From Sphingomonas phyllosphaerae FA2 (GTDB taxonomy: Bacteria > Pseudomonadota > Alphaproteobacteria > Sphingomonadales > Sphingomonadaceae): a DNA stretch of 64,000 nt. The translations under genes and the position numbers were made by a program. The notes under the pieces are model-generated. The model was not told the origin of the DNA. It saw nothing but the letters and a program-made list of their open reading frames with translations, and searched no databases. The DNA is taken from NCBI RefSeq assembly GCF_000427645.1, contig NZ_KE386571.1, positions 124,001-188,000 on the forward strand. Direction: 5' to 3'. This document shows positions 17,112-25,727 of this stretch, one piece after another; position 1 is the first letter of the stretch; each line of letters opens with the position of its first letter.

Positions 17112-19577
17112 TTAGAAGTCGAAGCGGACCGTTGCCGACACCGTGCGGCCGTTGAGCGGTCGGGCACGCAGGATGCCCGATGCCGGGATCGCAGCTTCGT
17201 CGAAGGTGGTGATCGCCAGCGTGTCGAACAGGTTGTTCGCATTGACGCCCAGCATCAGCCGCTCCGCAAGCCGCCACTGCGCGAAGGCATTGGTGGTGAC
17301 GAACCCCGGCGTGCGCAGCAGGTTGGTGTCCTGCGAATAGCTGCCGGTGGTGCCGATGAACACCGCACCGATGCTGAACCGGTCGGTGCTGATCTGCGGC
17401 GTCGCCTGGAAGATCAGCTTTGCCTGGTGGCGCGGCGTATTGCCGACCACTGCCGGGTTGACCGCGTCGCGGGTGATCTCGGCATCGGTATAGGTCGCCC
17501 CCGCGGTAAGCGCGAACGGCCCGCGCCGCACGCCGCCCTCGAACTCCAGACCGGTGGCGCGATACTCGCGCTGGATGATCTGGCTGGTGACGACGTCGAC
17601 GTTGGTGTCCTGTGCCTTCGCCCAGAAACCGGTCAGGTTCAACGTCAGCCCGGCCTGACGGTATTTGACGCCGACCTCGGCCTGTTTGACCGGATCGAAC
17701 GCCGCGCTCTTCGTGGCCAGGCTGCCGTCGGTGGTGTTGACGATCGGGCTGAACAGGATGCGATCGGCGTTGGCGCGCGCGCCGCGGCTGTAACGCGCGA
17801 ACACCGCCAACGGCTCGGCGATGCGGAAGTTGATGCCGCTCGAATAGGACAGATAATGATAGCTGTAGTCGAGCGGGGCGGGGGTGGTCAGCGGGGTGAC
17901 GCCGACGCGCGTTTCCGGCGACGAGATCACGCCATCGCCGTCGATGTCGCGCGCGACGGTGCCGACGCGGCCGCCGCCGAGATCGGAGCCGAACACCTGA
18001 CCGCGTGCGGTGCCGAAGTCGTAGCGAACGCTCGCGCCGATTGCGACGCGGCCGATGTGATAGTTCGCCGAGGCGAAGGGCGCGTTGACCGCATAATCGA
18101 GATCGACGCTGCGGCGGCGCGTGCCCCCGGCCAGCGCAAGGTTGTACGCATAGACGCCGTTCTGCGTCAGCGCGCGATCGCCCGCGGTCGCCACGTCGAC
18201 CAGCGCGGCGCGCCCGTCACCACGCACGTCTGAGATCAGCGTCGACCAGAGCGCGTCGCGCGCGATCGACTGGCGCGCGGCGTAGAAGCCGGCGGTGGTG
18301 GTCAGGTCGCCGTCGCCGATCGTCCAGACGCGGCTGGCACGAATGTCGTTGGTGACATTGTCCATCGACTTGATGCGCAGGTCGAGGATGTTGAGTGCGG
18401 CGAGCAGGCCGTTGCCGTTGAGGCTGGCTGGATCGGCGATCGCCTGACCGGCGGACGGGCCGTTGGCATACGTCAGCCGCGCGCCCGCGCCGCCGAGCAA
18501 TGCCGCGCCCTGCGTCGCGGGCAGATAAGCGGAGGTGAACGGCGTGACGAAGGCGCCCGAAACGTCGGAGAAGCGGAAGCGTTCGGTGACGGTCCAGCCC
18601 GCCAGATCGATCTGGCTCTCCAGGCCGACCGACTTCACCTTTGTGGTGACGCCTTCGGCGAGATCATGGACGACGGGATTGTTGTTGCCGTCGAGCACGA
18701 GGTTGCTGCGGATGTAGCGCGACAGCAGCATGTCGCGGTTGGCGTCGAAATTGGCGATCTCGCGGACCTTCGGCGACGCATTGTCGCCGGTCGCCTGCAC
18801 CGGGACGGTGTCGTAGAAGGGCGAGCGATCGTCGAGGTACTTGCCGTACAGGCGGACATAGCCGCCGGCGAAGGTCTTGGTGACGTTGAGCTTTACCTGC
18901 CCGCCGCGCTGCGCATCGTAGCCGGTGCGGCGCGGACCCTCACCCTGCCGGAAGAAGCCGCCGATGTGGAATCGCGCGGTGTCGCCCAGCTTGCCGCCCA
19001 TGTCGAAGTCGGCGCGATACTGGTCATAGTCGAGCCCGCCGGTCAGCGCGATCGCGCCGCCTTCGGTCTCGCCCGTCTTAGAAATGAAGTTGATCAGCCC
19101 GCCGGGCGAGTTGGACGCGAAGGTCGAGGCCGAGCCGCCGCGGATCACCTCGACCTGCGACAGGTTGAGGTCGGCGCGGATCAGGCTGTCGGGGCCGAGG
19201 CCCTGAATGTCGCCGAATTCGAGCACCGGGAGTCCGTCTTCCTGCAACTGGACGAACTTGATCCCCGACGAGGCGAGCGGCAGCCCGCGGATCGAGACGC
19301 TGGCGAGCGCCTCGCCGGTGGCGGCTTCGGAACGGATACCGGGGATGCCGCGCAGCAGGTCGCCGATGGACCGCGGTGCCAGCTTGGCAAGATCGGCTTC
19401 CTTGAGGTTGCTGGTCGAAGTGGCGCTGTCCAGCCGGTCGCGACCCTTGGCGACGCCGGTGGTGACGGTGTCGTCGGCATTCACTTTGATTGCTGCGGCA
19501 TCAACGGACGCGTCGGAAACGGTGGCCGACGACAGCGAGGTCGACGCCATAGCAGCGGCAATAAATAACGATGTCAC
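17112..19577 (-). CDS. TonB-dependent outer-membrane receptor
   Basis: About 821 residues. The plug domain (SIGDLLRGIPGIRSEAATGE; VSIRGLPLASSGIKFVQLQE; VEVIRGGSASTFASNSPGG) and the beta-barrel ending VSATVRFDF with terminal Phe are clear. No ATG is available near the start; GTG 19577 gives the best signal-like N-terminus (TSLFIAAAMASTSLSS) and TTG 19592 is the alternative. It is larger than siderophore receptors that lack an extension, and sits among glycosidases, so an oligosaccharide cargo is likelier than iron (inference). Confidence 0.88.
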   Translation of the reverse strand: MTSLFIAAAMASTSLSSATVSDASVDAAAIKVNADDTVTTGVAKGRDRLDSATSTSNLKEADLAKLAPRSIGDLLRGIPGIRSEAATGEALASVSIRGLPLASSGIKFVQLQEDGLPVLEFGDIQGLGPDSLIRADLNLSQVEVIRGGSASTFASNSPGGLINFISKTGETEGGAIALTGGLDYDQYRADFDMGGKLGDTARFHIGGFFRQGEGPRRTGYDAQRGGQVKLNVTKTFAGGYVRLYGKYLDDRSPFYDTVPVQATGDNASPKVREIANFDANRDMLLSRYIRSNLVLDGNNNPVVHDLAEGVTTKVKSVGLESQIDLAGWTVTERFRFSDVSGAFVTPFTSAYLPATQGAALLGGAGARLTYANGPSAGQAIADPASLNGNGLLAALNILDLRIKSMDNVTNDIRASRVWTIGDGDLTTTAGFYAARQSIARDALWSTLISDVRGDGRAALVDVATAGDRALTQNGVYAYNLALAGGTRRRSVDLDYAVNAPFASANYHIGRVAIGASVRYDFGTARGQVFGSDLGGGRVGTVARDIDGDGVISSPETRVGVTPLTTPAPLDYSYHYLSYSSGINFRIAEPLAVFARYSRGARANADRILFSPIVNTTDGSLATKSAAFDPVKQAEVGVKYRQAGLTLNLTGFWAKAQDTNVDVVTSQIIQREYRATGLEFEGGVRRGPFALTAGATYTDAEITRDAVNPAVVGNTPRHQAKLIFQATPQISTDRFSIGAVFIGTTGSYSQDTNLLRTPGFVTTNAFAQWRLAERLMLGVNANNLFDTLAITTFDEAAIPASGILRARPLNGRTVSATVRFDF

Positions 19578-19662
19578 GAAAACCCCGAACAATTCAAATG
19601 ATTAGGTCGGGGCTCGCTAGCTCATAGAGGTTAATGATTCGGTTGCCCTGGGCGATAGCTGC

Positions 19663-20928
19663 TTAGCCGGCGCGATCCGCGGTCAGCCGCAGCAGGCGTC
19701 CGCCGTCGCCGTCTTCGAGCAGCCACAACGCGCCGTCCGGGCCGGTCATCACCGCGCGGATGCGTGCGCCCATGTCCCAGCGTTCGGCTTCGCGCGGCAC
19801 GTTGCCATCGAAGGCGATGCGGATCAGCGCGGTCGAGGCGAGCCCGCCGATGAACGCCGAGCCGCGCCATTGCGGGAACATGCTGCCGTCGTAGAAGGTC
19901 AGGCCGGCGGGCGCGATGATCGGGTTCCAGTAGAGCGCGGGCTGCTGGAAGCGGGTGTTGCCCTTGTGCGACGGGATCGGCGTGTCGTCGTAATTCTTGC
20001 CATACGACACCAGCGGCCAGCCGTAATTGCGGCCGGGTTCGATCAGGTTCAGCTCGTCGCCGCCCTGCGGCCCCATCTCGGTTTCCCACAGCTGCCCCTT
20101 TGAATCGAAGGCGAGGCCATAGGGATTGCGGTGCCCGGTGCTCCACGTCTCGGCGGGGGTGAGGTTCGGCGCGGGCATCGTCGCCGTGCGGACCGGTGCC
20201 TTGGCCGCCGCGCCGGTGTTCTCGGGCGGGTCGATGATGCCGATCGTCGTGCCGCCGGTCTTGCCGGCCCCCGGGTTGCCCGGTGCGGGCTTGCCGTCGA
20301 GCGTCAGCCGCAGGATCTTGCCCAGCGCCTGATCGGGGTCCTGCGCGGGGGTGAAGCGCTGCCGCTCACCCGAGGTCAGGAACAGGTAGCGCCCGTCGGG
20401 CGAGAAGGCGATGTAGCCGCCGAACTGCCCGCCCTTGCCACGCGGCAGCTGGCGCCAGATCACCTCGAGGTTCTTGAGCGCGGGCTGCGCGCCACTGGTG
20501 TCGAGCGTCGCGCGGGCCAGCGCTAGTCCGTCACCACCCTCGCCGGGTTCGGAATAGGTGAGATAGACCTGGTTGTTCTGCGCGAAGGTCGGCGAGGCGG
20601 CGACGAACAGCAACCCGCCCTGGCCCTCGAAATGGACGCTCGGCACGCCGCCGACCTGCGTCTTCGCGCCCGTGGCGGTCACCAGCCAGAGTCGGCCGGG
20701 CTTTTCGGTCACCAGCAGCCGCCGGTCAGGCAGGAAGGCGAGCGCCCAGGGGCTGTCGAAGGTCGCGACGGGGCTGGCCTTGAACGGCTTCACCTTCGCC
20801 GGGGTCGATGCGCCGTAATTGACCGGATCGGCGGTGGGTGCTGGTGCCGGGGCGGACTGCTTCGCGTCCTGCGGCGAACCGCATCCGGCCAGCATCACGA
20901 TCATCGCCGTCGGGAATAGTCGAACCAC
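19663..20928 (-). CDS. PQQ-dependent sugar dehydrogenase (soluble aldose type), lipoprotein
   Basis: 421 residues. The GTG start at 20928 follows AGGAAGG. The N-terminus is a lipoprotein signal with lipobox LAGC (Cys16). The rest is a six-bladed beta-propeller of the glucose/sorbosone dehydrogenase family (SPWALAFLPDRRLLVTEKPG; LTSGERQR; STGHRNPYGLAF; ETEMGPQGGDELNLIEPGRN). Such enzymes oxidise aldoses with PQQ in the periplasm. In the glycan island it would oxidise sugars released by the glycosidases. No PQQ biosynthesis genes are visible. Confidence 0.87.
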   Translation of the reverse strand: MVRLFPTAMIVMLAGCGSPQDAKQSAPAPAPTADPVNYGASTPAKVKPFKASPVATFDSPWALAFLPDRRLLVTEKPGRLWLVTATGAKTQVGGVPSVHFEGQGGLLFVAASPTFAQNNQVYLTYSEPGEGGDGLALARATLDTSGAQPALKNLEVIWRQLPRGKGGQFGGYIAFSPDGRYLFLTSGERQRFTPAQDPDQALGKILRLTLDGKPAPGNPGAGKTGGTTIGIIDPPENTGAAAKAPVRTATMPAPNLTPAETWSTGHRNPYGLAFDSKGQLWETEMGPQGGDELNLIEPGRNYGWPLVSYGKNYDDTPIPSHKGNTRFQQPALYWNPIIAPAGLTFYDGSMFPQWRGSAFIGGLASTALIRIAFDGNVPREAERWDMGARIRAVMTGPDGALWLLEDGDGGRLLRLTADRAG

Positions 20929-21151
20929 GGGATACCTTCCTGAAAGAGAAGCATGTTCTGGCGAACGACCGGCCGGCCTGCCAGCATTGTTTCGGTGATC
21001 TGGCGCAAGATGGTCATGGACGGATCGCCGGCATCCCGCAGATCCGGCGCGAGAAGAGCGTGGCAGAGCGGCGGCGGGTGCTCTACCCATCGATCGTCGC
21101 GTCCGGCATCGCCGCCGGACCCGGCCAAGACGATGCCAGAGAGGATCACCG

Positions 21152-22825
21152 ATGCGCCGGCTTTCCCGCTTCCTGACCCCGTTGCTGCTTGCCGCGATCG
21201 TGCCGTCAGTCGCGGCCGCACAAGCGGCGAGACCGGTGCGCGTGACGGTCGATGCCTCTCGCACTGACGGGACGCTGCCGCCGGTCTGGCGGTTCTTCGG
21301 CGCGGACGAGCCGAATTACGCGACGATGAAGGACGGCACGAAGTTGCTGGTCGAACTCGGCAAGCTGAAGCGCGGCGACGTCTATTTCCGCACGCACAAC
21401 CTGCTCAACACCGGCGACGGCACCGCCGCGTTCAAATGGGGCAGCACCGACATCTACAACGAAACCCCGGACGGCAAACCGGTCTACAATTGGACGAACG
21501 TCGACCGGATCCTCGACACCTATCTGGCGCGCGGCATCCGGCCGTACCTGCAACTCGGGTTCATGCCCGAGGCGCTGTCGTCGGCGCCGAAGGGCACGCC
21601 GTATCGCCACGATTGGCGGCCGGGGTTCGATTACAAGCGCATCATGTCGGGCTGGGCCTATCCGCCGAAGGACTACGACAAATGGCGCGAGCTGATCTTC
21701 CAATGGACCCGGCATAACGTCGAGCGGTACGGCCGCGCGGAGGTCGAGCGCTGGTATTTCGAAGTCTGGAACGAAGCGAACGGCTATTACTGGACCGCGT
21801 CACCCGACGACTTCTACAAATTGCATGATTATGCAGTCGACGGGGTGCGCCGCGCGCTGCCGACCGCGCGGGTCGGCGGGCCCGATTCCGCCGGCGCGGG
21901 CGGCAGGTTCATGGACGGGTTCCTGAAGCACGTCAGCAGCGAACGGAACTACGCCACCGGGCAGGTCGGGACGCCGGCCGACTTTCTGGCCTTTCACGCC
22001 AAGGGCAGCCCGACCTTCGTCGACGGCCACGTCCGCATGGGGATCGCGACGCAATTGCGCGAGGTCGACCGCGGCTTCACCAAGGCGCTGTCGATCCCGG
22101 CGCTGGCGAGCAAGCCGGTGGTGATCGGCGAAAGCGATCCCGAGGGCTGCGCGGCCTGTCCGGGACCGGAGAACGCCTATCGCAACGGCACAATGTATTC
22201 GAGCTATACCGCGGCCAGCTTCGCCCGGATCTGGGAGCTTGCGGCGCGGCGGAAGGTGAACCTGGACGGCGTGCTGACCTGGGCGTTCGAGTTCGAGGAC
22301 CAGCCGTGGTTCGCGGGCTATCGCCAGCTCGCGAGCAACGGCGTCGACCTGCCGGTGCTCAACGTATTCCGATTGTTCGCGAAGCTGGGCACCGAGCGGC
22401 TGGCGGCGACGAGCGACGCCCAGATCTCGCTCGAGATGATGATCGCCGAGGGCGTGCGCGGGGCGGCGGATGTCGGGACGATCGCGACGCGCACCGCCGA
22501 CGGGAAGGTGGCGGTGCTGGTCTGGCATTATCACGACGACGACGTGCCGGGCGCGGAGGCGGCGGTGACGCTGGCGGTACGCGGGGTGCGCGGCGGCACG
22601 CGCGCGACGCTGTGGCGCGTCGATGGCGAAAACGCCAATGCCTTCGCCGCATGGAAGAAAATGGGCGCGCCGATCGCGCCGAACGATGCGCAATATCTGC
22701 AGCTGCAAAAGGCGTCGGTGATGGTGCCGCAGCAAGTGACCGTGGCAGCCGGCAACAAGGAAACGACGGCCACCTTCACCTTGCCACGTCAGGGCGTCGC
22801 GCTCGTGGTACTGGATCGCCGCTAG
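21152..22825 (+). CDS. GH39 family glycosidase (beta-xylosidase-like), exported
   Basis: 557 residues with a signal peptide ending SVAAAQA. The TIM barrel shows the GH39 acid/base in YFEVWNEANG (Glu208) and the nucleophile in PVVIGESDPEG (Glu327), followed by a beta-sandwich. GH39 enzymes act on beta-xylosides, alpha-L-iduronides and some arabinosides; beta-xylosidase is the likeliest role next to enzymes for plant polysaccharides. It is divergent from the PQQ dehydrogenase across 223 bp. Confidence 0.88.
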   Translation: MRRLSRFLTPLLLAAIVPSVAAAQAARPVRVTVDASRTDGTLPPVWRFFGADEPNYATMKDGTKLLVELGKLKRGDVYFRTHNLLNTGDGTAAFKWGSTDIYNETPDGKPVYNWTNVDRILDTYLARGIRPYLQLGFMPEALSSAPKGTPYRHDWRPGFDYKRIMSGWAYPPKDYDKWRELIFQWTRHNVERYGRAEVERWYFEVWNEANGYYWTASPDDFYKLHDYAVDGVRRALPTARVGGPDSAGAGGRFMDGFLKHVSSERNYATGQVGTPADFLAFHAKGSPTFVDGHVRMGIATQLREVDRGFTKALSIPALASKPVVIGESDPEGCAACPGPENAYRNGTMYSSYTAASFARIWELAARRKVNLDGVLTWAFEFEDQPWFAGYRQLASNGVDLPVLNVFRLFAKLGTERLAATSDAQISLEMMIAEGVRGAADVGTIATRTADGKVAVLVWHYHDDDVPGAEAAVTLAVRGVRGGTRATLWRVDGENANAFAAWKKMGAPIAPNDAQYLQLQKASVMVPQQVTVAAGNKETTATFTLPRQGVALVVLDRR

Positions 22826-22918
22826 GCGCGACCGTCGAGGCGCCGGCCATTCGAGCGGGTCAGCGCCGCACCCGCCGCGCGGGGCAATGCCGCTGACGGC
22901 GCATCATGAAAGAAGGGA

Positions 22919-22994
22919 TGGTGCCCAAGGGCGGATTCGAACCACCGACACTGCGATTTTCAGTCGCATGCTCTACCAACTGAGCTACTTGGGC
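22919..22994 (-). tRNA. tRNA-Phe (GAA)
   Basis: A full cloverleaf on the minus strand: acceptor GCCCAAG/CTTGGGC, D-arm GCTCAGTTGGTAGAGC, anticodon loop CTGAAAATC with GAA, T-arm GGTTCGAATCC, discriminator A and encoded CCA. Confidence 0.98.
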
Positions 22995-23024
22995 GCACCG
23001 CTTTTCAGCGGCGAGGCGCGTCCC

Positions 23025-23198
23025 CTAATCGGTGTCGGAGCGGCTGTCCAGCGATTCCGTGTCGATTGTTTCGCCGGGCAGCCGGTAACCCTCGCCCAGC
23101 CATTGCAGCAGGTCGCGATCCTTGCAGCCGCGGCTGCAGAAGGGCGCGTGGGCGGGCACCGCCGGGGCGGTGCAGATCGGGCAGCGGGACATGCTCAT
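23025..23198 (-). CDS. yacG: DNA gyrase inhibitor YacG, zinc-finger protein
   Basis: 57 residues, within the usual YacG range. The four zinc cysteines are visible as CPIC near the start and CSRGC about 16 residues later, followed by DLLQWLGEGYRLPG, the conserved YacG segment. It is thought to bind gyrase and block its DNA binding. ATG 23198 overlaps the stop of the RNase-like gene by 4 bp (ATGA), so it is translationally coupled. ATG 23192 is an alternative. Confidence 0.9.
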   Translation of the reverse strand: MSMSRCPICTAPAVPAHAPFCSRGCKDRDLLQWLGEGYRLPGETIDTESLDSRSDTD

Positions 23199-24121
23199 CC
23201 GTCGAATATGGGGGTGCGGCCGGTGCGGCGCACCAGTTGCTCGATCCAGTCGGGGCGCGACTCGAGCCGCGCGCGCACCGCCGCGGGAAGGCGGATCGCG
23301 TTGGGGGCACTGGCGGGCACGCGTTCGAGCTGGCGCAGCGCGGCGCGCGCGGCGGCACCGACTGGATCGTCGCGAACGCGCTCGGGCAGCGAGGCGCGCG
23401 GGCGCGGGCGAACGATCTGGAGGAAGCCGAAGCCGTTGACCGCGGTGCGCTCGAACGGCGGCGGCAGCGCGACGTCGAGCGCGGCGGCGACGTCCTGACG
23501 GAGCGCCTTGCCTGCGATGCTCGGAAAGTCGATGCCGATCGACCCGCCGATTGCGAGGCGACGGATCGCGAGCGCGACCGCGGTGGCGGCGCGCACCGCG
23601 AGCTGGTCGAGCGGGCCGTCGCCATCGACGTCGAACAGCGTCATCGCCGGGGTCGGCGTCATGCGTAGCGCGCCGCCCGCGAAGGCGATCTCGCCGGTCT
23701 GCGCTTCCTCGATCACCTCCGACCAGCCCGCGGCTTCGAGCGCGTCGGGCTGATGCGCGCGAAGCGTACGCACCGGATAGGGCGTGGCGGTGATCCGCGC
23801 GAGCAGGTCGGGGCCGGGGACGGGCACGGCATCGGTGACGCGCGCGCGCGGGCGCTTGGCGCGGCCGGGTTCGGGGATCGCCTCGCGGATCACCTCGATC
23901 GTGATCGCAGCACCGAGCGTCACGCCAGGTGGTGCGCGGTCGAGCATCACCTCCTGCCCATCATCAAGCGTCGCAACCAGTTTTTCGGTCAGGCGCGCGC
24001 GGGCGACGGTGCCGACGCGCAACGTGTCGGGCAGTTCGACGCGCGCGGCGAGGATGCGGTCGCCGGCGATCAGCGCGGCGCGCGCCTCGCCGATCCCGTC
24101 CTCATAGAGCCATTCAGCCAA
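23195..24121 (-). CDS. ribonuclease E/G family protein
   Basis: 308 residues, shorter than full RNase E or G. It starts MAEWLYEDGIGEARAALI and contains the RNase E/G catalytic-core region with MTLFDVDGDGPLD (metal-binding acidic residues) and IGIDFPSIAGKALRQDV. Position between maf and yacG is the conserved arrangement in sphingomonads and relatives, where this gene is often annotated ribonuclease. The long C-terminal scaffold of RNase E is missing. Confidence 0.82.
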   Translation of the reverse strand: MAEWLYEDGIGEARAALIAGDRILAARVELPDTLRVGTVARARLTEKLVATLDDGQEVMLDRAPPGVTLGAAITIEVIREAIPEPGRAKRPRARVTDAVPVPGPDLLARITATPYPVRTLRAHQPDALEAAGWSEVIEEAQTGEIAFAGGALRMTPTPAMTLFDVDGDGPLDQLAVRAATAVALAIRRLAIGGSIGIDFPSIAGKALRQDVAAALDVALPPPFERTAVNGFGFLQIVRPRPRASLPERVRDDPVGAAARAALRQLERVPASAPNAIRLPAAVRARLESRPDWIEQLVRRTGRTPIFDG

Positions 24122-24686
24122 GGGCGACGCCGCTCGCCGCGAGCAGCGCGCGCGTCTCGAACAGCGGCAGCCCGATCACGCCCGAATGGCTGCCGTGGAG
24201 GAAGCGGACGAAGGCCTCGGCACGGCCCTGAATCGCATACCCGCCGGCCTTGCCCAGCCCCTCGCCACACGCGACATAAGCATCGATCTCGGCAGGGGAG
24301 AGCGGCTTGAACGCGACGATCGTGTCGGCGAGCCGGACCCGCTCGGTGCCGTCGGGCGCAATCGCGCAGACTGCGGACAGCGCGTGATGACGCCGCCCGG
24401 AGAGCAGCCCCAGCAACTCGCGCTGGATCGCTTCGTCGGTGGCGGGGGGCAGGATGCGGCGGCCGACCGCGATCGTGGTGTCGCCGGCCAGCACCGCTTC
24501 GTCCGCCGCACGCGGGACTGCTCGCGCCTTCTCGACCGCGAGACGCAGCGCATAGGCGCGCGGCAATTCGCGCGGGTGCGGCGTCTCGTCGATCTCGGGC
24601 GCAACGATCCGGTCGGGCACGACGCCGATCCGCGCAAGTAGGTCGCGACGGCGCGGCGAGGAGGAGGCGAGGACGAGGCGGGTCAT
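24114..24686 (-). CDS. maf: Maf family nucleotide pyrophosphatase
   Basis: 190 residues. The N-terminal LVLASSSPRRRDLL motif, EIDETPHP, AVLAGDTTIAVGRRIL and GKAGGYAIQG are the Maf/HAM1 superfamily signatures for hydrolysis of non-canonical or methylated NTPs. ATG 24686 is chosen because the family motif begins three residues in. It overlaps the next gene by 8 bp in the infA-maf-rng-yacG cluster. Confidence 0.95.
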   Translation of the reverse strand: MTRLVLASSSPRRRDLLARIGVVPDRIVAPEIDETPHPRELPRAYALRLAVEKARAVPRAADEAVLAGDTTIAVGRRILPPATDEAIQRELLGLLSGRRHHALSAVCAIAPDGTERVRLADTIVAFKPLSPAEIDAYVACGEGLGKAGGYAIQGRAEAFVRFLHGSHSGVIGLPLFETRALLAASGVALG

Positions 24687-24720
24687 GAGCACGCGCCCGC
24701 TGGCGGGCGCGGGAACAGGA

Positions 24721-24966
24721 TCAGGAAGGGCCGGGACCACCACGACCCGGCATGAAGCGGTACGTGATCCGCCCCTTGGTCAGATCATAGGGGGTCAGTT
24801 CCACCAGAACTTCGTCGCCGACCAGCACGCGGATGCGGTTCTTGCGCATCTTGCCGGCGGTGTGACCGAGGATTTCGTGATCGTTCTCGAGCCGGACGCG
24901 GAACATCGCATTGGGGAGCAGCTCCACCACCTGCCCGCGCATCTCGAGGAGTTCTTCTTTCGCCAA
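24721..24966 (-). CDS. infA: translation initiation factor IF-1
   Basis: 81 residues, an S1/OB-fold protein ([40 protein letters not shown]) with a short Pro/Gly tail. It binds the ribosomal A site during initiation. The start codon that matches the universal N-terminus (MAKEE) is TTG at 24966, not ATG; upstream in-frame sequence gives nothing better. The use of TTG in an essential, highly expressed gene is unusual and may tune expression. Confidence 0.96.
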   Translation of the reverse strand: MAKEELLEMRGQVVELLPNAMFRVRLENDHEILGHTAGKMRKNRIRVLVGDEVLVELTPYDLTKGRITYRFMPGRGGPGPS

Positions 24967-25275
24967 ACGGGATCTCTTTCGCGTTGAATGCGCGCGGCCT
25001 TAGCCGAGAAGACGAAAAAAGGAAAGGCGCGCAAAGCGGGGCGCCACAAGGACGCCCGCGTTGCCGGAGACATAGGTGGCGGGGGGCGGGCGCGCAAGGG
25101 TGGTGGTGCGCTGGAGGGTGTCACGAGAATGGGTTGTTCGCAAAGAGGCGCGAAAATCCTGCCCCCAACCGGTCCGTCATCCCGGACTTGATCCGCGACC
25201 GCGCTTCTTCTTCTTCTTCGTCGAACGAAAGACGCCGCGCCCCGAGCCAAGTCCGGGGCGACGGACGCCGGGCCG
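24967..25275. other. intergenic region with repeat element
   Basis: About 300 bases upstream of infA. The part nearest infA is purine-rich and should hold its promoter. The far third (25176-25263) is a diverged copy of the family A palindromic repeat. I see no gene. Confidence 0.5.
25176..25263. repeat. family A palindromic repeat, copy 1
   Basis: Begins GTCATCCCGGACTTGATCCG and ends with the complementary AAGTCCGGGGCGAC. The centre has an expanded CTTCTT tract. It is the most diverged of the long copies. Confidence 0.7.
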
Positions 25276-25650
25276 TTAACGGCTGTCGAGCAGCGTCGTC
25301 AGCTCGCGCGACAGGCTTTCGAAACGATAAGGTTTGGCGAGGAAGCGCCCGTCGTCGGGAATGTCGTTACGCGACGGGCGCGTATCGCCCGATGTGAGCA
25401 GGATGCGGATGTTCGGCCAGCGATCGTGGACGATTTCGGCCAGCTTCAGTCCGTCCATCGAGCCCGGCATCCTGATGTCGGTGAACAGCACCTCGACATT
25501 GTCCGCCTCCTCCAGCACCGCCAGCGCCTCGTCGGCGCTCGCGGCCTCGATCACCGCATAACCTGCTTCCTCCAGCGCATCGGCGCCGATCATGCGCACG
25601 AACAACTCGTCCTCGACGATCAGTACCGTGGTGGGCGACCCGGCGCTCAT
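25276..25650 (-). CDS. single-domain response regulator
   Basis: 124 residues made only of a CheY-like receiver: TVLIVEDELFVRMIG with the acidic pocket, phospho-acceptor Asp58 in LFTDIRMPG, the Thr/Ser switch in LLTSGDTRP and Lys in FLAKPYR. It closely resembles the C-terminal receivers of the hybrid kinase at 28845-31937, so it could be a shuttle in that pathway (inference). No output domain. Confidence 0.9.
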   Translation of the reverse strand: MSAGSPTTVLIVEDELFVRMIGADALEEAGYAVIEAASADEALAVLEEADNVEVLFTDIRMPGSMDGLKLAEIVHDRWPNIRILLTSGDTRPSRNDIPDDGRFLAKPYRFESLSRELTTLLDSR

Positions 25651-25727
25651 GTCATTTCATCGCATCGTTCGTCGGACAAAATTATCTGACCCCTGTTGGC
25701 GATCGCATAGACATTCCTGCTCTCCGC

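Noticed and set aside
20901..21017. Short minus-strand peptide (MTILRQITETMLAGRP... ending DYSRRR) ahead of the sugar dehydrogenase
   Set aside because: No ribosome site, no family recognised, and it overlaps the dehydrogenase start; not strong enough to list.
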